From assembly GCA_014218235.1 (NCBI GenBank), contig CM024764.1, forward strand, positions 63,587,184-63,651,183: a stretch of DNA of 64,000 nt. The letters run 5' to 3'. The position numbers and the translations under genes were made by a program. This stretch comes from Colocasia esculenta. Its lineage: Eukaryota > Streptophyta > Magnoliopsida > Alismatales > Araceae. The notes under the pieces are model-generated. The model made no database searches and was not told the origin of the DNA. It was given only the letters and a program-made list of their open reading frames with translations. Shown piece after piece: positions 56,630 to 64,000 of this stretch; the stretch's first letter is position 1, and each line of letters opens with the position of its first letter.

Positions 56630-58981
56630 TGTAACACCCCAAAATAATATATATTGAAAATGGAGAATAAGGTAATGATTTTGTTTATTAAACATAATCA
56701 TTTTCATGAGTAATAATTATCCTTAATTTAGGATTATTTTTTTATTATTATATAATTCTAGTGTTGTTTTCATATGTGCGCACTCCGACAGGGAATTACC
56801 AGAATTCGATAACGGAATTGAAATCCGAAAATACCACAATTCTCAGAAAAATGTGATGATTCTAGAAACATAAACATTCTGAATTGTTGATGCACAGACA
56901 TCAAGATTAAGTTGACACAATGATTTTCTGGGTAATTTTTACTGGATGAAAAATTAATTTCAAAAATTAAACTAAAATCAACATAATTTGCAAAACCTTT
57001 CAATTAGCTCCTTTGAAATTTTAACTTGATTGGTCATCGTTTGGGTACAAAATTTAAGGACAAAGGGGCCAAGTGAATTATCTACCAATTACGTAAACCA
57101 TTTTTGGAGTATTTTTGCATACGTAGTCTTGACTACGTAAGACTTTTTACTCTTTGTGTAAATGGGCTACATGTTCCATAATACGTGTGAGCAGTGAAAA
57201 CTTCTTGGTTAACGTGGCTAGGCTATAAGAAAGGGGAGTTGTACGGTAACTGGTGTATGGCTACATGCACAGAACCTACACTCCTATTTATACCCTACTT
57301 TGCACACTCTTGCGAACGTTTACCCACCTGTTCATCAACCCCCACTGCTGCTACGACTGTTGTTGAAGTTGTTGCTACTGCTGTAGCTGCTGCTACTACG
57401 ACTCCTGCTGTTGCTGCTGTTGTAGTTGCTACTGCTACAACTGCTGCTGGTTTCCTTGTTGAGCAGAAGAGGAGGATTTCCATTTCTCCTGAGTCATATA
57501 GGTTCCTCCCTATGATTCCTCTCCAATTTCTTATTTTCATGCTTGTGGTCTCTCTAACCCATATTTCCTATTTGTTCCATGCTCTACAGGATTCTCCTTT
57601 CTCTTGTTCCCACCTTCTATTAGAATCTTTGAGGATAATCGCCTACCTTGGTATTAACTTTGACGTGTGTTCGGTAAGGCTGTTAGAAGTATGAATTCAT
57701 TCTTCCTCTTTCACTGTGTTCATGTCTTTAGTTGATGCCCATGTCTGTAGTTGATGTTTATGTACACTTGATGTGAGCTTTTTTCCAGATTCAAGGAAGA
57801 TTTTCATGAAGGATTTATATGTACAAATTCCTTTTCTTCCATAAGTGTTCCACATCACCCATACTGTAAAGATCTCTTCTCTTTGTTCTATTCTTTTCTT
57901 CATGAAGGATGTGTAAAGAAATGTGCTTAAGACCCACAAATTGTTGTTTGATCCTTCATGGAACAGTAGAAACTCTTAGAAGAGTCTCTTTAGTCGGTTT
58001 TAAACCACTCTAAAAAGAAAGACCAGCGTCTGTCGACAGACAGATCATATCTGTCGACAGATACACATGGTTCCAAAACCTAGAAACCAGAGCTGTTGAT
58101 AAACACCAGTAGCTGTCGACAACTACCAGTCAGATGTCGACAACTAAAGGCCAGATTCTAGAATGTAGTTCTGGATGGAGCAGTAGCTGTCGATAACCAA
58201 CCAGTAGCTGTCGACAACCACCAGTTTTTATTGACAAACTGACCCATTTCTTCACCAGATACACTCCTGAACTGTTCAAATAAGTTGCCTTTATTATTTT
58301 CTAGAATTCTAAACTTCTATACCACTAGGATGAGTTATTTAACCATAAACCAAATCCATCCTTGGATTATTCTTGGACATCCTAAATTATGTTGTTTCTA
58401 ATACCTTCTATCTAGAACCTTGCTTCCTGTGAAATTATTTTACTTCTGATGAGTGCCTAAGTACCACGTATGTATGTTTATTAGAAATGGAAATGGGATG
58501 ACGTACTTTTAGGTCTTCAGACTCTCATGGACTAATGTCTGTGCAAATGGGGCAGATCCAGTCTCGGGAGGAGCACCCGAATTCGTTTAATCTGCGCAGA
58601 GCGGTATGGATCCACAGGGTGTTTGGCATGACACCACTATATTCTAAATTTGGTCGACATTTCCATGAATTATGTTGAGACATGAATGTTTATTGCTTGC
58701 TTGAGGAGTGGACAGGGGATCTCTATGCATACACTTTCTCTATTTTCTTCTGAACTATTATTCATACGCTCATGTTTTGCTATTTCACTGATGGTCACTA
58801 TATGTCAGTTCATTGGCATATTATTTTATTCTTGTCACTGCTTGATAATCATGGTTCAATTCATCTACAGTCTGATTTGTACCATTCTCCGTTACTTGTA
58901 CCCAGTACTTATTACATTCTTGTACCACAATTATCTTTAACTCATTTAAACTTTTATATTCCCTGCTTTTGGAGGATAAAT
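56630..58981 (+). repeat. LTR G1 (unclassified long LTR), 5' part
   Basis: Starts TGTAACACCCC with AT-rich sequence, as the solo LTR at 10874 does. GTGTTTGGCATGACACC at 58619 matches the solo LTR near 13137. No polyprotein is present. A 166-codon ORF at 57194-57694 is Thr/Ala/Val-repeat-rich (GCT/ACT/GTT codons) and I do not accept it as a gene. The LTR is interrupted at 58982 by G2. Its far end lies outside the window. Confidence 0.6.
58028..58245 (+). repeat. CTGTCGACA word array in LTR G1
   Basis: About ten copies of CTGTCGACA/AGCTGTCGACAAC, spaced irregularly, several with the GTCGAC palindrome complete and others changed to GTTGAT or GTCGAT. Confidence 0.75.
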
Positions 58982-61010
58982 TGTAACATCGTGCGATTTT
59001 TGGATCTTCGTGGATCCTTGCTTAGAGGGTTTGGTGGCCAGTGTGTGGCCGGCAGATTGGGCCCAAAGTGCTCACAGGTTCTCTGCCTGTGAACGTGACA
59101 AGGGTGTGCGTCGCGTTTTGAACGCGACGGCCCTGGTGGTAGCGTTCTGCTTGCCGACCGAGATGCGGTCTTCGTCTGCATGCGCGCCGCGTGTCGCGCG
59201 CTGGGCGGCATGCTGACGTCGACCTTGAGAAGGCGACGACCCCCTACGTTGTGTTCAAGTCACAACGCAGGACTACGTCGTGTTCTCAACCGCAGTGCAT
59301 TTTTAAGCAGGTTAGGCCAAACAGAGCTTTCACAAGCTCTGCTCGGCCAGGGGAGGAGCTGCTACAGGGGATTTTGGGCGATTTGGTGTTTTGGAGCAGT
59401 TTTCGGCGTGGTCTCGCCGCGAGGACGTCGCATGGAGCGGGGGAGACGCCGTGCCATGGTTGGGTTGTGTGTTCGTTGCGAAGGTAGGGAGATTCTACCC
59501 TGTTTCATTGTGTGGAACGTGTGTGGTGCATGTTTGGTATGTTTAACGCTTTATAAACGATAGATATCATGTTAGGGCAATGAAATGAGTATGAAAAATG
59601 GGTTAGAATGCTGTTTGGGGTGGTTGGCGTGGAGGATCCGGAGAAGAGTTTCTGGATTAGGGTTTCGTCTATGAAGGCGACGGCCTGGGGTGTCGCATTC
59701 TGAATGCGACAGCCCGACCCTTCGCGTTTAGCTTTTGAACGCGACATGTCGAAGGGCCATGTTCTGATGGCGACGTTGAACCCTGTCGCATTAACAGGTC
59801 CGAGGGGCTTTATGTTGTGCATGTTGGCGTGATTATCCGATTATCATGGTTCGTTGTGTATGGCAATGGTGAGAGGTGCATTGGCACCTGTAGTGCTCCT
59901 TGAGCGTGTCGTTTACATAGTTAGCGTGTTGTTTACGTAGTTGACATGGTGTTTACGTGGTTTGAGTATGTACATGGCACATACTCTATCGTGGTTTAAC
60001 TTGTGGGTCGTGGTGGTTAGGCAGTGAGGTTCCAACATGAACCTAGCCTTGGGCCTTTAATGTCTGTTATAGATTGTTTAAGATGGTTGATTAGTAAGGC
60101 ATAAGTATAGTCATTAAGTGGTTATCATATATTGAGTTTAATATGGCAATGGAGGTCACGAGGTGACCAATGACAGGCCAAGTTGTTATTGGTTAACGTA
60201 ATTTATATATGTGTCTATGTAGGTTAGCTTGTAGGTCACAGGGTGACCGAGACAAGCTATTCCTCACATTTGAACCATGGTTTGTAATAAAGATATTACG
60301 TGTAAGTATCGTGGTTTGTGTGCTAGCCGAGTGTGGTGGTCCGGCGCCTATTCCAGAATACCTCTCTAGTCGGGTACCCCAGGTTTTTGTGAGCCAGGCA
60401 CGTTAGTGCTCGGGGTTTGTCCCGATACTGTGTGCACCGTCGAGGTCTGTGTCGTCTGTCCTGGACACCCTCACTCCTATGTTTGAGTTGTACGTCCGGC
60501 TGAGGGAAAGACGACAGAGGGCAGTGACTTGTGTTTATGGGTGTGCAGCCATTTGTAGCGCGCTCGTGGTTGGGGGTTATGGACACCAGTAGACGTACTG
60601 GGCCCCAGCTAGTCCTGTGTTTCCAGTGTCTCACTTTAGGGAGCTCGGGCCAGAGTCCCTAAAGGTGCTAGGCATGAACCTGCAGGGTGTGTGACCTGCA
60701 GGTGTGGTGTTGGTTGGTCTCCACTGTTCTTTGGCTTACTTGTAGTTGTGGAGCGGCAGTTGGACCTTTCGTCCATGACTGCGAGACTGAGAGGTAGTTC
60801 TTGTGTTGTGTTGTCCGGGTTGGATACTGGCGTCATGAACCAGTAGTCTGTTCCCGTGTGGTGGCATTGTTCCTTTCCGACTCATGCTTTGCCACAGGTG
60901 GTGGCTTGTGTGTGTGACTCATTGGTTGAGGTTTTACCCATTGTGGTGTGCCCTGGTGGTGGCACAGTACTGGTTGTGGTTTCGTGGTGGTACCTCGTGG
61001 AGGTAGGTAC

Positions 61011-63248
61011 TGTTGCCCAGCTAGCAAGCCCAGAGGGGGGGTGAATGGGATTCTTAAACTTTGATTATCTAAACCTGTCAACAAAAAAATGTTCACACAA
61101 AAACTCTATGTTTGACTGTTAGTGTTAGTAGTAAAGAACACGCCAAACACAAACAAACAATCACACTACACAAGGATTTTATCATAGTTCGGACCTCCTC
61201 TCCTCAGGAGTCCTACGTTCAGCCCCTGAGCAACAACTCAGGATTCCACTACACAAGGGTACAGTCCCCCTCAAGGACACTTATACATCCAGCCGCAGAT
61301 AGCATTCTCTTCACAACCTGAAGAGGAATACAACACCCTGGAACCCAAGTCTTCCTTCAACCCGAAGGGAATAAAACCACATGTTACCTATAGGTCTTCT
61401 CTTCAACCAGAAGAGGACCAACACAAATAATGTGTGAAAGTCAGGCAAAGTGCCCCTAGACCTGGTTTACAACAAATCAAGATCTGAGGCAGAGACTGAG
61501 AGTAAGAGATCTACAATGAAAGAAACTCTCAGAACTCAAATGTGCTCTCCAAGGAATTGAACAGGAATGATGAGAGCGAGAGCTACACAAGAGTTGGAAT
61601 GAAAATTGCTCTTCTATTAAGACTCTTCTTGCGTGAAAGATTGCTCTCTTCCAAAAGTTATGTTCTTAGAGTCTTCAGACTTGAATATATATCTTCTCTT
61701 GAGGAAGTAGCCGTTGATATGTCCGTTGTCTCTATGCTCTGGTATACGTTAGACTTCATGGTATTGTAGAGCTTCTAGTCAACGGTCCTTTACGTTCCAT
61801 GCATGCAAAGAGAAGATCCTTCTCGATATCCTTTATCTTTCATTTTGTCCAACGTTGTAAATGGTTGTGCTGTCAGAGACCTGCACACAATAAATGCTGA
61901 ATGATAGATAGCTACGCTGTCTCTTGTTGTCAGTCAACGTTAGGATGAATATTCAGAATAGAAATGCCATTCTGCTTTCTAAAAAGATGTTTCCAATATA
62001 AGCATAGGAATAGAAGATATCTGAGCATGCATTGTGCAGTGAAATGTTCAGTCATAATAAATGCATGGATATCGGAGAAAAGTGAGGGAGACCTTGACAT
62101 TCAAAATATTTGAAATATGTTTAAATATAAAGTCGTAATAGCTCATGAAATCGTTGTAAGTACGACTTATGAAATCGTTGTGAATGAGTCGTTGTTTATG
62201 TAAATCGTTACACATGTATAAGTAAATCGATGTGAACATAAATCGTTATACAATCATAACCAAATCGTTGTAGAGACAAACCGATATGAGAGTATAAGCA
62301 AATCGTTATGAACAAGTCGTTATAACCAAATCGTTGTCTCACTTATCGAGTCGATGTAGTGATCAAATCGTTGTTTTACTTTATCGAATCGTTACACAGA
62401 CCAAGTCGTTGTTGTGACTTATCGAATCGTTACAGCAAGCAAATCATTGTGTAACTTATCGAGTCGTTATAATGACCAAGTCGTTGTTGTAACTTGTCGA
62501 ATCGTTATGAATACCAAATTGATGTGGAACTTATCAAATCGTTATGAAAGATAAATCATTGTGAGACCAAGTCGTTGCTCTCACTTACCAAATCGATGTG
62601 AAACCGAATCGTTGTGAGAGCAAATCGTTGTTCTCATTTATCAAATCGTTGTGAGAGCAAATCGTTGTTCTCACTTTTCAAATCGTTATGAGAAACCGAA
62701 TCGTTGTGAGAGCAAATCGTTGTTCTCATTTATCAAATCGTTGTGAGAGCAAATCATTGTTCTCACTTTTCAAATCGTTATGAGAAACCGAATCGTTGTG
62801 AGAGCAAATCGTTGTTCTCATTTATCAAATCGTTGTGAGAGCAAATCGTTTTTCTCACTTTTCAAATCATTATGAGAAACCGAATCGTTGTGAGAGTAAA
62901 TCGTTGTTCTCATTTATCAAATCGTTGTGAGAGCAAATTGTTGTTCTCACTTTTCAAATCGTTATGAGAAACTAAATCGTTGTGAGAGCAAATCGTTATG
63001 AAATCAATATGATTCTAATGAAATCGTTGTAGCATATAGATAGTCGATGTGAACTTAGAAAAGTTTCCTGCTCTGTATTTTAAATGATACAAAGTAAGAA
63101 ATACTTACATATTTTCTTGATTTCGACTGATTTACTTCCTGTACCTAAGCTTCATGAAAACTTGTTAGATGACACTTTATTGATGTTTTGTTAATCACCA
63201 AAATAGATATATAATTCATACAATTATATGGGGATGAACTGATCATCA
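61011..63248 (-). mobile_element. Solo Sirevirus LTR H
   Basis: 2,238 bp, TGTTGCCC at the left and GATCATCA at the right, with perfect TSD GGTAC (61006-61010, 63249-63253). It shares the AGAGGGGGGGTGAATGG motif and the following TAGTTCGGACC text with the other Sirevirus LTRs. No internal region is present. Nearly 1 kb of it is a repeat array. Confidence 0.85.
62090..63060 (-). repeat. AAATCGTTGTGAGAG minisatellite in LTR H
   Basis: About 40 copies of AAATCGTTG-type words. In the cleanest part (62590-63000) they form a higher-order unit of about 70 bp: AAATCGTTGTGAGAGC, AAATCGTTGTTCTCA(T/C)TT, (A)TCAAATCGTTATGAGAAACCG. Variants with TCGATG also occur. The array resembles, in LTR sense, the CTCTCACATCGATTTGG array of the copia LTR at 1307-3188. 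Confidence 0.88.
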
Positions 63249-64000
63249 GGTACCTGTACCCTTCATGGGTAGCTTTGTGTTGTGGTGCATTGTGTACCAG
63301 TCCCTTCAGGTGTTGAGGTGGACTTGTGTTCTGTGGAGGTCTGTGGAGTGACCTTCCACGTGTTGTGTTTTTATTCTTGTCTTCGGGTAAGCTTCCGATT
63401 ATGTTTTGGTATGAGGTGTTGGTGTGAGGTGGATTGGCTAGTTGATGCCACTTCCTGTTACCCTTCGTGGGTAGGTTCCCCGTGAAGTTTGTAGCTTCAG
63501 GGACCAGTGGTTGTCATAATTAGCCTGTGAGGTCTATGACCTAGGCAGTTTAGTTGTTGAGCGGATTAGTGGTGCTGTGCTAGTCCTGTTGTCCCTTTTA
63601 TCTTCCGAGATTTGTATTAGCTAATGAGATTTATTGTTTAGCTGTTATTTATCATGTTTTGTAGTGAGCATAATATGGTTTGGCTATCGGTGTTTCTAGT
63701 GAGACCTTCTGGGGTTGAGGTCTCTTCAGTGTTGTGTGTTATTTTTGGGTGGTCTCTACTGAGCCTGTGACTTGTTGAGGCTCACTCCCCTACAGTTCTT
63801 TTTAGGGCTTTCCATTTGCGTAGTTTGTGGAGGTGTTGTGGCAGACTTGTACTACCAGTAGTAGAGTTAATCGTGTTGTGTGAGCTTGTGCTCCCTCGGG
63901 GTATACCCCGGGTAGTTGTACTTTTTAATTAGACATGTAATAATGTATTGGGACAGTTGTAAATTATTATATACAGGTATGAGCACATGTACTTTCTTGT

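Larger units (their letters stand above)
58982..64000 (+). repeat. LTR G2 (same family as solo LTR 17359-19427), interrupted and cut by the window end
   Basis: Pieces 58982-61010 and 63249-64000. The start TGTAACATCG and GGCCAGTGTGTGGCC match the solo LTR in element A. GTCGCRTT-type dyads occur at 59110-59128, 59692-59710 and 59722-59745; TACCC-N5-GGGTA dyads at 63257-63271 and 63459-63473. No protein is encoded. The solo LTR H lies inside (TSD GGTAC). Confidence 0.75.

Noticed and set aside
57194..57694. 166-codon ORF in LTR G1
   Set aside because: Composition reflects GCT/ACT/GTT triplet repeats; no domain, no conserved partner in the related solo LTR, and it sits within an LTR.
62090..63060. 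Regular repeat array resembling a CRISPR
   Set aside because: Units are degenerate, overlap in a higher-order minisatellite, have no unique spacers and lie inside a plant solo LTR with a TSD.

Overview
This window is intergenic DNA from a flowering plant, probably a eudicot with a large, repeat-rich genome. I found no host gene, tRNA or rRNA. Nearly every base belongs to LTR retrotransposons inserted into one another. Polyproteins, primer-binding sites, polypurine tracts and target-site duplications (TSDs) place them in three groups: Sirevirus-like Ty1/copia elements, Tat/Ogre-like Ty3/gypsy elements (with the second, RNase-H-like domain of the Tat clade), and a set of long LTRs of the TGTAAC...GTGACA type that I cannot classify firmly.

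Layout. (1) 1-14.4 kb: a minus-strand Sirevirus tandem. Its gag is cut by a plus-strand, gag-only copia element (1307-7287). Its LTR (7504-9067) is shared with a second copy, whose env-like ORF (9426-14.4 kb) is cut by a solo LTR (10874-13835). (2) 14.4-45.1 kb: a decayed plus-strand Tat element, A. It is interrupted by a solo LTR (17359-19427) and by a solo Sirevirus LTR, C (22078-43772). C in turn contains a giant 19.6-kb minus-strand Ogre/Tat element, D (22286-41880). (3) 45.1-56.6 kb: a fragment of an unclassified LTR, F, holding a very young, coding-intact 9.56-kb Tat element, E (46206-55762; TSD ATAAC). (4) 56.6-64 kb: two more unclassified LTRs, G1 and G2. G2 holds a solo Sirevirus LTR, H (61011-63248; TSD GGTAC) and runs off the window.

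The most interesting biology is antisense cargo. All three Tat elements carry genes on the strand opposite gag-pol, between pol and the 3' LTR. A and E carry a Transposase_28-type gene with a coiled-coil second exon, and both have a G-box and TATA box in front of it. D instead carries two head-to-tail spliced genes: a DUF7745-like one (two exons) and a plant-mobile-domain-like one (about seven exons, mostly 69-75-bp phase-0 introns, C-terminal coiled coil). CG-rich GTCGCGAC arrays sit upstream of or inside the 5' parts of these genes and in D's own LTRs. Repeat tracts occupy the point where sense and antisense transcription converge in all three elements. Arrays of CG-centred palindromic words recur in LTRs of many otherwise unrelated families here.

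Family names rest on motif recognition by eye; no database search was run. Junctions marked by TSDs are exact; others are approximate.
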